A stretch of DNA of 64,000 bases from Roseococcus sp. SDR (GCF_019083995.1 NZ_JAHRCU010000006.1:124001-188000); one strand, 5' to 3'. Positions 55,367 through 64,000 are shown, counted from the first letter of the stretch. Notes: generated by a model from the letters alone, not told the origin. Numbers and translations: made by a program.

Positions 55367-55837
55367 GTGCCTGACCGCCACCTGATCCGCATCGAGTTGC
55401 CCGAGGCGCCGCCCCCGCCCTCCGCCTATGCCGAGGCGGACCGGCGCCAGGCCATCGAGGATCTGCTGCGCGGCAACCGCTTCGACCCCGAGGGCCTGGG
55501 CCCCGGCCCCTTCGCGCTCCATCTGATGGTGCGCGAAGGCCGCCTCATCCTCGACATCCGCGACAAGGACGACGCGCCTTTGCGCGCCATCATCCTCGTC
55601 CTCGGCCCCTTCCGCCGCCTCATCAAGGACTATCTGATGCTGGTGGAAAACCACGAGGAAGCGGTGACCACCGGTGCCATGGATGCCCGCGTCCAGGCGA
55701 TCGACATGGGCCGGCGCGGACTGCACAACGAGGCGGCGGAGCTGCTGACCACGCGGCTGGAAGGCCGCATCGCGGTGGATTTCGAGACGGCGCGCAGGCT
55801 GTTCACACTGATCGCGGCCTTGCATCAGCGAGTTTGA
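55367..55837 (+). CDS. UPF0262 family protein
   Basis: 156 residues, GTG start. The core RGNRFDPEGLGPGPFALHLM and HNEAAELLTTRLEGRIAVDF fit UPF0262, a conserved soluble family of unknown role restricted mainly to alphaproteobacteria. It shares a transcript with the DUF983 gene and ends in two hairpins. Confidence 0.85.
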   Translation: MPDRHLIRIELPEAPPPPSAYAEADRRQAIEDLLRGNRFDPEGLGPGPFALHLMVREGRLILDIRDKDDAPLRAIILVLGPFRRLIKDYLMLVENHEEAVTTGAMDARVQAIDMGRRGLHNEAAELLTTRLEGRIAVDFETARRLFTLIAALHQRV

Positions 55838-55879
55838 GGGGCTTTGCCCCTCACCCCAGCAGGAACCTCAGGTTCCTGC
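55836..55879 (+). terminator. Two consecutive hairpins after the UPF0262 gene
   Basis: GAGGGGC-TTT-GCCCCTC (55836-55852) overlaps the stop codon, and GCAGGAACC-TCA-GGTTCCTGC (55859-55879) follows. Both are perfect. There is no T-run; they resemble the other REP-type hairpins in the window and probably mark the transcript end. Confidence 0.5.
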
Positions 55880-55903
55880 ACCTCCGGACCGTAGAGACCA
55901 AGC

Positions 55904-56983
55904 ATGAAAATCAACGGAATCGCCTATCGCAGCGTCTGGCTCGATGACGACCAATGGTCGGTCCGCATCTTCGACCAGACCAAGCTGCCCTGGATCGTCG
56001 AACAGATCCGCCTCACCACCTGGCAGGAGGCGGCGCACGCCATCCGCTCCATGCAGGTGCGCGGCGCGCCCCTCATCGGCGCCGTCGCCGCCTATGGCGT
56101 CGCACTCGCCATGCGCACGGACCCCGCGAATCTCGACCCGGTGCTGGAGGCGTTGAACGAAACCCGCCCCACCGCCATCAACCTCCGCTGGGCGCTCGAC
56201 CGGCAGCGCGCGAAACTGCACAACCTCCCCGCCGAGCAGCGCGCCGCCGTCGCCTATGCCGAGGCCGCGCACATCGCCGATGACGATGCCGAGACCTGCC
56301 GCCGCATCGGCGAGAACGGCCTGCCTTTGCTGCAGGAGATCGCGGCGAAAAAGGGCCGCGTGAATGTGCTCACCCATTGCAATGCCGGCTGGCTCGCCAC
56401 CGTGGATTGGGGCACGGCGCTGGCCCCCATCTACATGGCGCATGATGCGGGGCTCGACGTGCATGTCTGGGTGGATGAGACCCGCCCGCGCAACCAGGGC
56501 GCGGCGCTGACCGCCTTCGAGCTCGGCGCGCATGGCGTGAAGCACACGGTGATCGCCGACAATGCCGGCGGCCACTACATGCAGCATGGCGAGGTGGACA
56601 TCGTCATCGTCGGCACCGACCGCGTGACGCGCACGGGCGATGTGGCGAACAAGATCGGCACCTATCTCAAGGCGCTCGCCGCGCATGACAATGGCGTGCC
56701 CTTCTGGGTGGCGCTGCCGCATTCGACGCTCGACATGCGCGTGCGCGACGGTGTTTCCGAAATCCCGATCGAGGAGCGCAGCGGCGCCGAGGTCACCGAC
56801 ATGACCGGCCGCACCGCGGATGGCCGCATCGAGACGGTGCGCGTCGTCGCCGGCGGCAGCGCGGCGGCGAACCCCGCCTTCGACGTGACGCCCGCGCGCC
56901 TCGTCACCGGCCTGATCACCGAGCGCGGCCGCTGCGCGGCGAACGAGGCCGCGCTGCTGGCGATGTACCCCGAGAAGGCGTGA
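55904..56983 (+). CDS. mtnA: S-methyl-5-thioribose-1-phosphate isomerase
   Basis: 359 residues, full length. Catalytic Cys159 lies in LTHCNAGWLAT and Asp239 in VGTDRVTRTGDVANKIGTY. It isomerises methylthioribose-1-phosphate to methylthioribulose-1-phosphate in methionine salvage. Other mtn genes are not adjacent. No SAM riboswitch was seen in the 66 bp upstream. Confidence 0.96.
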   Translation: MKINGIAYRSVWLDDDQWSVRIFDQTKLPWIVEQIRLTTWQEAAHAIRSMQVRGAPLIGAVAAYGVALAMRTDPANLDPVLEALNETRPTAINLRWALDRQRAKLHNLPAEQRAAVAYAEAAHIADDDAETCRRIGENGLPLLQEIAAKKGRVNVLTHCNAGWLATVDWGTALAPIYMAHDAGLDVHVWVDETRPRNQGAALTAFELGAHGVKHTVIADNAGGHYMQHGEVDIVIVGTDRVTRTGDVANKIGTYLKALAAHDNGVPFWVALPHSTLDMRVRDGVSEIPIEERSGAEVTDMTGRTADGRIETVRVVAGGSAAANPAFDVTPARLVTGLITERGRCAANEAALLAMYPEKA

Positions 56984-56995
56984 ACCGCCCTCGGC

Positions 56996-58741
56996 TCAAG
57001 CCCCGAACTTGGCCACGCCCGAGACCCAGGTCTGGCTGACCTTGATGTCCATGATCGTGTTCGGGTCCACGCTGTAGGGGTTGCGCTCGAGGATGGTGAG
57101 GTCCGCCTCCTTGCCGCGCTCCAGCGTGCCCAGGCGATGCGCCTGGCCGATCTGCCCCGCGGCGTGGATGGTGACGGCCTTCAGCGCATCATCCAGCGAG
57201 ATCGCCTGCTCGGGGCCCACGATGCTGCCATCCACGCTGCATTTGCGCGTGACCGCCGTCTGGATCAGTTGCAGCCCGCCGATATTGGAGCAGGGTGCAT
57301 CCGTGTGCAGGGTGAAGGGCATGCCGGCGCGGACGAAATCCCCGGCGCTGTCGGCGCGCGCCGCGCGCTCGGGGCCGAAGAGCGTGTCGCGATAGGCGGC
57401 GCCGTAGAAATAGATGTGGTTCATCAGGAAGCTCGGCTGCACGCCGAGGCGCTTCATGCGTTCGATCTGATCGGGCCGCGTGATGGTGCAATGCTCGATG
57501 CGGTTCACGCCGGTGGCCGGGTTGGCGCCATAGGCGGCCTCGATGGCGTCGAGCGCCAGGTCGATGGTCGCATCGCCGTTGCAATGCACCAGCACGGGCC
57601 AGCCATTGGCCTTCACCTCCGCCACCATGCGATGCATGTCGGCCGCGTTGAAGTTCGGGTAGCCCTTGCTCGTCCCGCCCAGGTAAGGCTGCGTCTGGTC
57701 CGCCGATTTCGTCTGGTTCGAGCCGTCGCCCACGATCTTGATGCCGTAGATCGTCAGCGGCGAATTCGGGATCTGCGTCGCCTGCGCGCCGTAGCCGTAC
57801 TGCTTATAGGCATCGCCCAGCGCCATCGCCTCGAACATCAGGCTGGTGCTGGCGCGGCACATCGCCTCGGACGCGATGCGCGCATAGCCCTGCAGCATGG
57901 CGGCATCGCCGATGACGCCCGCCTCGTGCACGGTGGTGTTGCCGGCCGCCGCATTGGTGCGGAACCAGTTGAGCGCCGCCTGCGCGACGAAGGCCGGCGT
58001 GATGGGCGGCATGGCGACGGCGAATTTCCGGAGCGCCGATTCCTCGAAGATGGTGCCGTCCAGCTTGCCATCGGGGCCCCGGCCGAAGCGCCCGCCACCA
58101 GGCAGCGGGCCGATATCGTCGGGGATGTTGGCGGCGCGGAAGGCGGCGCTGTTGGCCGCCGCGTCATGCATGTTGATGTAGTAGACGAGGATGGGATGCT
58201 GCGTGGAGACGGTGTCCAGCTCCGCCATCGAGAAGTCGCCGCCCTGGAGCAGATTGTCGAAATTGCACCAGAGCAGCCATTGCCCGGGCTGAGTGCGCGC
58301 CGCCTTGGCCCGCATCGCCGCCATCACCTCGGCCCGCGTGCGATAGGTCTTGTAGCCGAGATCGTCGAAGACGGCGGTGATCAGCCCGCCGGTCAGGCTG
58401 TGCTGGTGGGGATCGATGAAGCCCGGCAGCAAGGTGCGGCCGGCGAGGTCCACGATGCGCGTGTTGGGCCCGCGCAGCGCCATCACATCGGCGTCGCTGC
58501 CGGCCAGCATCACCTTGCCCCGGGCGATGGCCAGCGCCTGCGCGGGCGCCAGGCGCCCCGGCGCCGGCAGCACCGCGCCGCCGCGGAAGATGGTCTCGGC
58601 CTGGCCGCTCTGGGCGCGGGCGGGGCTGCCCGCCACGGCGGTGGCGGCGGTGACGGCCGAGGCGGCGAGCAGGCCGCGCCGCGTCGGGCCCCGGCCCAGC
58701 GTGAACTTGCCGAAGATATTGGCGACGCATCCGTTGCACAT
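56996..58741 (-). CDS. Exported YtcJ-like amidohydrolase
   Basis: 581 residues. A Tat-type signal (TRRGLLAASAVTAATAVAG) is preceded by a short Cys-containing stretch MCNGCVANIFGKF. The metal-dependent hydrolase domain has FIDPHQHS (HxH), VLVHCNGDATID and FTLHTDAPCS, placing it in amidohydrolase family 3. It probably hydrolyses an amide or imine outside the cytoplasm; substrate unknown. It is convergent with mtnA. Confidence 0.87.
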   Translation of the reverse strand: MCNGCVANIFGKFTLGRGPTRRGLLAASAVTAATAVAGSPARAQSGQAETIFRGGAVLPAPGRLAPAQALAIARGKVMLAGSDADVMALRGPNTRIVDLAGRTLLPGFIDPHQHSLTGGLITAVFDDLGYKTYRTRAEVMAAMRAKAARTQPGQWLLWCNFDNLLQGGDFSMAELDTVSTQHPILVYYINMHDAAANSAAFRAANIPDDIGPLPGGGRFGRGPDGKLDGTIFEESALRKFAVAMPPITPAFVAQAALNWFRTNAAAGNTTVHEAGVIGDAAMLQGYARIASEAMCRASTSLMFEAMALGDAYKQYGYGAQATQIPNSPLTIYGIKIVGDGSNQTKSADQTQPYLGGTSKGYPNFNAADMHRMVAEVKANGWPVLVHCNGDATIDLALDAIEAAYGANPATGVNRIEHCTITRPDQIERMKRLGVQPSFLMNHIYFYGAAYRDTLFGPERAARADSAGDFVRAGMPFTLHTDAPCSNIGGLQLIQTAVTRKCSVDGSIVGPEQAISLDDALKAVTIHAAGQIGQAHRLGTLERGKEADLTILERNPYSVDPNTIMDIKVSQTWVSGVAKFGA

Positions 58742-58876
58742 GGCTTTCCCCTCCGCCGGTTCTCCGGCCAGGAAAGCCTATGCCCTCGCAGGCTCGAAGC
58801 AAGCAGAATGAACGCTGGGCTGCGCTGCCGTTTCACCGCGCGCGCCTTGCGCGATCGCAATGACAGGGGCCGCGTC

Positions 58877-59080
58877 TCAGCCCATGTGACGGGTTGCGTC
58901 GCGCCCGCGCTCCAGCCCGTAAAGGCCAAGCACCAGGCAAAGCCCGCCCAGCGCGGCCGCCAGCGCCGCAAAGCCCGGCGCGACCCGCCCCGGCGCCAGC
59001 CCATCGGTGAGCAGCACGGCAACGACGGCCAGGATGAGGACGAGGCCGAAAAGGACGAAGCTGAACCCGACGCGCTGCAT
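58877..59080 (-). CDS. Small two-helix membrane protein
   Basis: 67 residues with two hydrophobic helices (about 5-24 and 32-55) and the end RGRDATRHMG. The ATG at 59080 gives MQRVGFSFVLFGLVLILAVV; a longer frame upstream is unlikely. Family not recognised. It is divergent from the amino-acid importer genes. Confidence 0.55.
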   Translation of the reverse strand: MQRVGFSFVLFGLVLILAVVAVLLTDGLAPGRVAPGFAALAAALGGLCLVLGLYGLERGRDATRHMG

Positions 59081-59238
59081 GGCGATGATCTCCTGAGCGC
59101 GGTTGTGCCGGGCCGGTCGGGCGGCAAAAGGGACGAAGCGAGGCAATTTCGGGGCAGGCTTGCATGCGCCTTGGGCACGTTGCGTCGCACCCGAAACAGG
59201 TGGAAGCTTCGCGCCGTCCGGAATTCATGAGGTCCATC

Positions 59239-60090
59239 ATGCGTCGCCTTCTCCTCGCCGCGGCCGTTGCTGCCGCTGCCCTGCCGGGCCTGGCCCTCGC
59301 GCAGGCCCCCGCCGCCCAGCCGCCGCTGCGCTGCGCCGTGGACGGCACCTTCGCGCCGCACGCCTTCCCCTCGCTGCAGGGTGGCGTTCAGGGCTTCCAG
59401 ATCGACCTCTTCCGCGAGGTGGCGCGCCGCATGGGGCGTGAGATCGTGATCGACAGCGCCTCCTTCTCCGGCCTCATCCCCGCGATGAATGCCGGCCGGT
59501 ATGATTTCCTCTGCGCGCCCACGACCGTGACGCCGGAGCGCGCGCAGAGCCTGCTCTTCACCGAGGGCTATCTCTGGACCGAGCTGCAATTCGGCATCCG
59601 CCGCGGCACGCCGCCGATCCGTTCCGAGGAGGATCTGCGCGGCAAGACCATCAGCGTGAACAAGGGCACGCCCTATGAGCAATGGGTGACGCGCAATGCC
59701 GAGCGCCTGAACCTGACGCTGCTGGCTTTCGACACCCAGCCCGATGCGGTGCAGGCCGTCATCCAGGGCCGCGCCTATGCGAACCTCTCGGGCAACACGG
59801 TGGTGCGCTTCTCGGCCTCTCGCACGCCGCAATACGTTGCCGACTTCGTGCTGCCCGGCACGCGCCTGCATTGGGGCACACCCTTCCGCCAGGACAGCGG
59901 CGCGCTGCGCAACCAGGTGGAGGATGTGATCGTCTGCATGAAGCGCGACGGGACCATCGCACGCCTCAGCGAGCGCTGGTTCGGCAATGCACCCGGCCCG
60001 GATCAGGCCGAGCGCGTGGAATTCCCGGGCTATGGCGTGCCCGGCCTGCCCGGCTATGACGCGACGCCGCAGAACCCGACTTGCGGTTGA
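59239..60090 (+). CDS. Polar amino-acid ABC substrate-binding protein
   Basis: 283 residues. The signal peptide MRRLLLAAAVAAAALPGLAL then AQA precedes a SBP_bac_3 domain: LRCAVDGTFAPHAFPSLQGG, GFQIDLFREVARRMGREIV, RYDFLCAPTTVTPERAQSLL. GAGG is 6-7 bases before ATG 59239; ATG 59227 is less likely. It probably binds an amino acid or opine and hands it to the two permeases that follow. Confidence 0.88.
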   Translation: MRRLLLAAAVAAAALPGLALAQAPAAQPPLRCAVDGTFAPHAFPSLQGGVQGFQIDLFREVARRMGREIVIDSASFSGLIPAMNAGRYDFLCAPTTVTPERAQSLLFTEGYLWTELQFGIRRGTPPIRSEEDLRGKTISVNKGTPYEQWVTRNAERLNLTLLAFDTQPDAVQAVIQGRAYANLSGNTVVRFSASRTPQYVADFVLPGTRLHWGTPFRQDSGALRNQVEDVIVCMKRDGTIARLSERWFGNAPGPDQAERVEFPGYGVPGLPGYDATPQNPTCG

Positions 60091-60152
60091 TATCCAGTAT
60101 GCCCGCGACGCGGAGGGTTGGTGTGGCGGCTGCGCGTCGCGGGCCTGAATAA

Positions 60153-60833
60153 ATGAGCGGCTGGGACAAGTTCGCCGACAGCTTCCTCAACGCCCGCGTC
60201 GCCGCCGAATACACGCCCAAGATCATCGAGGGGCTCTGGCTGACGCTGGCGCTGGCGGGCTGCATCATCGTGACCGGCGTGGTCGTCGGCCTGCTGCTGG
60301 CGGTGATCCGCGCCATGGGCCTCAGGCCGGTGAACTGGCTCATCATCTTCGCGGTGGACCTGTTCCGCGCGCTGCCGCCGCTCGTCATCATCGTGCTGCT
60401 CTATTTCGGGCTGCCGGCGGCGGGCGTCTCCATGTCGGGCTTCGTGGCCGCCTGGCTCGCGCTCTCGCTCGTGCTCATGGCCTTCGCGGAGGAGATCTTC
60501 TGGGCCGGCATCACCGCCATCCCGCAAGGCCAATGGGAAGCCTCGCGCAGCCTGGGCTTGGGCTTCCTCGTCACCTTCGCGCTGGTCATCCTGCCGCAGG
60601 CGGTGCGCATGGTGATCCCGCCTTTGGTCAACCGCACCATCGCCATCACCAAGGGCACGGCGCTGGCCTCCGTGGTCGCGGTGCCGGAGATCCTGGGCGC
60701 GGCGCAGGCCGGCGTCTCCTTCTCCTTCAACCCGACGCCGCTCACGCTGGGCGCCGTCGCCTATCTCATCCTCTTCCTGCCCGTCGTCATCGCCGGCCGC
60801 TGGGTCGAGCAGCGCTACAAGCGGGCGCGGTAG
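60153..60833 (+). CDS. Polar amino-acid ABC permease 1 (HisQ/M type)
   Basis: 226 residues, five or so helices, with the EAA loop EIFWAGITAIPQGQWEASRS followed by LGLGFLVTFALVILPQAVR. It forms half of the inner-membrane channel. It starts 62 bp after the binding-protein gene and ends 4 bp before the second permease. Confidence 0.92.
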   Translation: MSGWDKFADSFLNARVAAEYTPKIIEGLWLTLALAGCIIVTGVVVGLLLAVIRAMGLRPVNWLIIFAVDLFRALPPLVIIVLLYFGLPAAGVSMSGFVAAWLALSLVLMAFAEEIFWAGITAIPQGQWEASRSLGLGFLVTFALVILPQAVRMVIPPLVNRTIAITKGTALASVVAVPEILGAAQAGVSFSFNPTPLTLGAVAYLILFLPVVIAGRWVEQRYKRAR

Positions 60834-60837
60834 CGCC

Positions 60838-61512
60838 ATGCAGGATTTCATAGACGCCTTCTTCAACATCCAGATCCTCATGGAGGCCTGGCCCATCCTG
60901 TTGCAGGGCCTGGGCCAGACGCTGCTGCTCTCCGTGGTGGTGGTGCCGCTCGGGCTGCTGGGGGGCATGATCCTGGCGCTGCTCTCCACCGCCAAAAGCC
61001 GCTGGGTGCGCTGGCCGCTCATGGCCTGGGTGGATGTGTTCCGCGCCCTGCCGCCGCTCGTGCTGCTGGTCTTCGTCTATGCCGGCCTGCCCTTCGCGGG
61101 GCTGGAGGTCAGCGCCTTCACGGCGGTGGCCATCGGCTTCTTCCTCAACACCGGCGCCTATTATGGCGAGATCCTGCGCGCGGGCATCGCCAGCGTCCCG
61201 GCCGGCCAGGCGGAGGCTGCGCGCTCGCTCGGCCTCGGCCGCTGGCAGACCATGCGCCTCGTCGTGCTGCCGCAGGCGGTGCGCAATGTGCTGCCGGATC
61301 TGATCTCCAACACGCTGGAGGTGGTGAAGCTCACCTCCATCGCCGCCGTGGTGGCGATGCCGGAGCTGCTCTTCCAGGCGCGCCAGGCGCAGAGCGTGAC
61401 CTTCAACGCGACGCCGATCATGGCCGCCGCGGTCGCCTATTTCATCCTGCTCTGGCCGGTGGTGCGGCTGCTGTCCAAGCTCGAGAACAAGCAGCTCGCG
61501 CGGCGCGCCTAG
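60838..61512 (+). CDS. Polar amino-acid ABC permease 2 (HisQ/M type)
   Basis: 224 residues with EAA loop GEILRAGIASVPAGQAEAAR and LGRWQTMRLVVLPQAVRNVLP. It pairs with the preceding permease. No ATPase gene follows: a hairpin repeat and a dehydrogenase gene come next, so the energising subunit must be encoded elsewhere. Confidence 0.92.
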   Translation: MQDFIDAFFNIQILMEAWPILLQGLGQTLLLSVVVVPLGLLGGMILALLSTAKSRWVRWPLMAWVDVFRALPPLVLLVFVYAGLPFAGLEVSAFTAVAIGFFLNTGAYYGEILRAGIASVPAGQAEAARSLGLGRWQTMRLVVLPQAVRNVLPDLISNTLEVVKLTSIAAVVAMPELLFQARQAQSVTFNATPIMAAAVAYFILLWPVVRLLSKLENKQLARRA

Positions 61513-61560
61513 GGCATGATCCGCTGAGGTGGAACACCGAAGCGGTGAATCATCCCCTCA
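61511..61560. repeat. Hairpin repeat, ATGAT-C...GTGA-ATCAT type (copy 2)
   Basis: GCATGATCCGC and CGAAGCGGTGAATCATCC match the element at 45606-45656, while the inner part differs. It overlaps the stop codon of the second permease. Conserved outer arms with changed interior suggest a mobile or structurally selected element. Confidence 0.65.
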
Positions 61561-61653
61561 GCGACAGGGCTTGCCAGCCACGGTGTTTCGTCCTTCCCTT
61601 GCCGGGCAACGCTCGCAACAGGGCGCCCGCAAAGGGAGCAGGGAGAGAAACTC

Positions 61654-62880
61654 ATGACAATCCGACGCAATCTGCTAGGCATGGCCGCGCTGCTCATGGC
61701 GGGCCCCGCCTTCGCCCAGGCGCCCGCCGCCACGCCGGCCCCCGTGCCCGGCTGGGCCGTCGGCCGGCCCGAGGGCTCGACGCTCGCGCCCCACGCGCCG
61801 CGCCTGACGGTCACGCCGCTCGACCAGGTGCCGGTCTCCTCCATCCGCCTGCCGCAGGGCTTCCAGGCCGAGGTCTTTGCCCATGGCATCCCGGGCGTGC
61901 GCGCCATCGCGGAAGCACCGGGCGGCACGCTCTTCGCCGGCACCCGCGCCATCGGCCGCGTCTATGCCATCACGCGCAACCCGGACGGCACGACGCGCAC
62001 GCGCATCTTCGCCCAGGGTCTGCCGCAGCCCAACGGCCTCGTGATGATCGGCAACAGCCTCTACATCTTCGCCGTCAACCGCGTGCTGCGCTACGACAAT
62101 GTCGAGGCGAACCTCGACAGCCCGCCGGCGCCGGTGGACCTGACGGCCGCCTTCGCCCTGCCGACCGAGCAGGAGCATGGCGGCAATCACCACTGGAAAT
62201 ACGCCTCGCTCGGCCCCGATGGCCGGATCTACACAAATGTCGGCGTGAACTGCAACGTGTGCGACACGGACCGCGACAAGTTCGCCCTCCTCGTCTCCTT
62301 CCGCCCCGATGGCAGCGACCGCCGCATCGAGGCGCGCGGCGTGCGCAACTCCGTGGGCTTCGCCCATCATCCGACGACGCGTGAGCTCTGGGCCACCAAT
62401 CACGGCCGCGACTGGGTGGGTGACGACAACCCGCAGGACTCCCTGCTGCGCGTGCGCCGCGTGGGTGAGGATTTCGGCTTCCCCTATTGCCTCGGCACCT
62501 GGGCGGACCCGCAATACAACCGCGGCCGCGCCTGCAGCGAGTTCTCGCAGCCGGCCGCCCTGCTCGGGCCGCACACCGCGGTCCTCGGCATGCGCTTCTA
62601 CACGGGCACCATGTTCCCCGAGCAGTATCGCAACCAGATCTTCATCGCGCGCCGCGGTTCCTGGAACCGTTCGCGCCTCAGCGGCTATGACGTCGTGGTC
62701 GCGCATCTGGACGGCCAGGGCAACGTGACCCGCGTGGAGGAGTTCCTGACCGGCTTCCGTGACGACGCCAACCAGCGCTTCGCCGACCGCCCGGCCGAGG
62801 TGCATGTGCTGCGCGATGGCTCGCTGCTGGTCTCGGGCGAGCAGATGGGCGCGATCTACCGGATCACCTATCGCCGATGA
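61654..62880 (+). CDS. Sorbosone-dehydrogenase-type PQQ sugar dehydrogenase
   Basis: 408 residues. A signal peptide (LLGMAALLMAGPAFAQ) leads into a six-bladed propeller with IRLPQGFQAEVFAHGIPGVR, EHGGNHHWKYASLGPDGRIY and LWATNHGRDWVGDDNPQD, typical of the soluble PQQ/L-sorbosone dehydrogenase family. It oxidises sugars or aldehydes in the periplasm with PQQ. Its stop overlaps the cytochrome c gene by 4 bp, so electrons most likely pass to that cytochrome. Confidence 0.88.
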   Translation: MTIRRNLLGMAALLMAGPAFAQAPAATPAPVPGWAVGRPEGSTLAPHAPRLTVTPLDQVPVSSIRLPQGFQAEVFAHGIPGVRAIAEAPGGTLFAGTRAIGRVYAITRNPDGTTRTRIFAQGLPQPNGLVMIGNSLYIFAVNRVLRYDNVEANLDSPPAPVDLTAAFALPTEQEHGGNHHWKYASLGPDGRIYTNVGVNCNVCDTDRDKFALLVSFRPDGSDRRIEARGVRNSVGFAHHPTTRELWATNHGRDWVGDDNPQDSLLRVRRVGEDFGFPYCLGTWADPQYNRGRACSEFSQPAALLGPHTAVLGMRFYTGTMFPEQYRNQIFIARRGSWNRSRLSGYDVVVAHLDGQGNVTRVEEFLTGFRDDANQRFADRPAEVHVLRDGSLLVSGEQMGAIYRITYRR

Positions 62881-63476
62881 GCCTTCGACGGACCTTCGCG
62901 GCGGCCCTGTTGGCCGCCGCGACCACTCTTTCGACCATGGGCGTGGCACCCGCGCAGGATGCACAGCGCGGCGCGGCACTCGCCGAGCCCTGCGCGCAAT
63001 GCCACGGGGCCAATGGCCGCAGCCAGATGCCCGACATCCCGTCGCTGGCCGGCCAGCCGGCCGATTTCATCACCATCCAGATGATCCTCATGCGGGAAGG
63101 CCTGCGCCAGGTTCCGGCCATGACGCAATTCGCCGTCGGCAAGTCGGACCAGGACATCCAGGACATCGCCGCCTGGTTCGCCACGCTGCCGCCGGGCCCG
63201 CCGGATGACCGGCGCCCGCTGGACCGCGCGCTGTTCGCCGCCGGCCAGGCGCTGAGCGGCCCGCGCCATTGCGCCACCTGCCATGTCTCCGACTATGGCG
63301 GCCGCGCGCAGATCCCGCGCGTCGCAGCCCAGCGCGAGGACTACCTGCTGCACGCGCTCACGCAATATCGCGACGGCCTGCGCGCCGGGCCGGACACGCA
63401 GATGAACGGCGCGGTGCAGGGGCTGTCGGACGCCGACCTGGTCGCGCTGGCGCATTACCTGTCGCACAAGGACTGA
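62877..63476 (+). CDS. Dihaem cytochrome c (c4-like)
   Basis: 199 residues. A signal peptide ends near PAQ-26. Two haem motifs are present: Cys39-x-x-Cys42-His43 (EPCAQCHGANG) and Cys132-x-x-Cys135-His136 (RHCATCHVSDYG), with possible axial Met residues after each. It is a periplasmic electron carrier, translationally coupled to the PQQ dehydrogenase and presumably its acceptor. Confidence 0.92.
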   Translation: MSLRRTFAAALLAAATTLSTMGVAPAQDAQRGAALAEPCAQCHGANGRSQMPDIPSLAGQPADFITIQMILMREGLRQVPAMTQFAVGKSDQDIQDIAAWFATLPPGPPDDRRPLDRALFAAGQALSGPRHCATCHVSDYGGRAQIPRVAAQREDYLLHALTQYRDGLRAGPDTQMNGAVQGLSDADLVALAHYLSHKD

Positions 63477-63479
63477 GGG

Positions 63480-64000
63480 CTACAGGCCCAGCCGCGCCCA
63501 GGCCGCGCGTTCCTCCATCACCTGGATGAGCGCGGCGCCGGCGCCTGGCAGCAGGCTCATCGGGAAGCGGCGCTTCGCGCGGCCCACGGGGATGATCCGC
63601 ACCTTCTCGCCGAAGCGGCGCCGCGCCTCTTCCTCCGGCGTGGCCAACCCATCGCAGAGGCCGAGTTCCAGCGCGCGGCGGCCGATCCAATAACGGCCGT
63701 TGAACAATTCCTCCTCGCTCGCCTTCAGCCGTGCGCCACGCCGCGCGCGCACCCAGTCCTTGAACTCCACATGCAGCTCGGCCAGCAGCCCATCCAGCCG
63801 TGCCAATTCCTCCGCGCTTTGCGGGCGGAAAGGGTCGTTGCTCGACTTGTCGGTGCCCGCGGTGCGCACGCGCCGCTCGATGCCCAGGCGCTGGATCGCC
63901 TCGGGAAAGCCGAAGCCCGAGGAGATCACGCCGATGGAGCCCAGGATGGAGGCGGGGTCCGCGAAGATGTCATCGGCCGCGCAGGCGATCCAATAGCCGC
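63480..64000 (-). CDS. S49-family signal-peptide peptidase, N-terminus outside window
   Basis: The last 173 or so codons are visible. The edge reads YWIACAADDIFADPASILGS then IGVISSGFGF, the region right after the catalytic Ser of SppA/SohB-type proteases; the serine itself lies beyond the window. The C-terminal part (LKASEEELFNGRYWIGRRAL, LGLCDGLATPEEEA) is the usual S49 tail. It cleaves peptides in or at the membrane. It is convergent with the cytochrome gene, 3 bp apart. Confidence 0.88.
   Translation of the reverse strand, partial: GYWIACAADDIFADPASILGSIGVISSGFGFPEAIQRLGIERRVRTAGTDKSSNDPFRPQSAEELARLDGLLAELHVEFKDWVRARRGARLKASEEELFNGRYWIGRRALELGLCDGLATPEEEARRRFGEKVRIIPVGRAKRRFPMSLLPGAGAALIQVMEERAAWARLGL

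Noticed and set aside
55838-55903. SAM riboswitch upstream of mtnA
   Set aside because: The interval is filled by two simple perfect hairpins; no riboswitch core is seen.

Overview
The window is high-GC DNA (roughly 70% by eye) from an alphaproteobacterium. Gene content and dense GC-rich hairpins between genes fit the Acetobacteraceae, with Roseomonas-like genera the best guess. Supporting content includes a class II NADP isocitrate dehydrogenase, UPF0262 and DUF983 genes, tandem orphan binding proteins, sorbosone-type PQQ dehydrogenases and glnK-amtB. The placement is inference. No rRNA, tRNA or CRISPR array was recognised, and no gene-free stretch exceeds about 300 bases.

Positions 1-3886: a reverse operon of a HdhA-like steroid dehydrogenase, a second SDR and an alginate-export-type porin, with a divergent winged-helix regulator and a perfect 17-bp palindrome between them. 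Positions 4020-13258: a complete reverse kdp locus for high-affinity K+ uptake, in order micro-ORF, kdpF, kdpA, kdpB, kdpC, outer-membrane protein, two tiny membrane proteins, kdpD, kdpE. Positions 13526-15087: a solitary P4-type integrase with a tRNA/tmRNA-end-like att site. Positions 15113-18226: a sugar-acid dehydratase (IlvD/Edd) and a UbiH-type monooxygenase. Positions 18312-20314: glnK-amtB behind a sigma-54 promoter and ending in a strong terminator.

Positions 20390-28917: central metabolism and miscellaneous genes (acetyl-CoA acetyltransferase, an HPt-bearing membrane sensor without a kinase domain, isocitrate dehydrogenase, a DsbA-like isomerase, DUF599, PhoD phosphatase, 3-hydroxyisobutyrate dehydrogenase-like). 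Positions 28985-31561: a complete NMT1/SsuA-type ABC importer. Positions 31654-36060: a DUF2939 protein and a Mla/MCE lipid-transport operon. Positions 36116-39918: an rRNA methyltransferase, a malate/lactate-type dehydrogenase, a cytochrome P450 and a YdfG-type SDR.

Positions 40178-45604: an RND metal-efflux pair in which the inner-membrane pump is fused in frame to its TolC-like outer-membrane factor. Positions 45718-49657: an Asp/Glu-racemase-superfamily protein lacking the usual cysteines, two paralogous amino-acid binding proteins and a PhnD-like protein. Positions 49764-52852: glcD-glcE without glcF. Positions 52859-58741: a small reverse operon (hydrolase, SnoaL-like, racemase), DUF983, UPF0262, mtnA and an exported amidohydrolase. 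Positions 58877-64000: a polar amino-acid importer without its ATPase, a PQQ sugar dehydrogenase with a dihaem cytochrome c, and the C-terminal part of an S49 peptidase.

The signals most worth following are the pump/outer-membrane-factor fusion, the extended kdp operon with its micro-ORFs, a family of hairpin repeats sharing an unusual internal loop, the covarying 44-bp tandem hairpins after icd, and the palindrome plus coupled leader peptide at 45668-45720.
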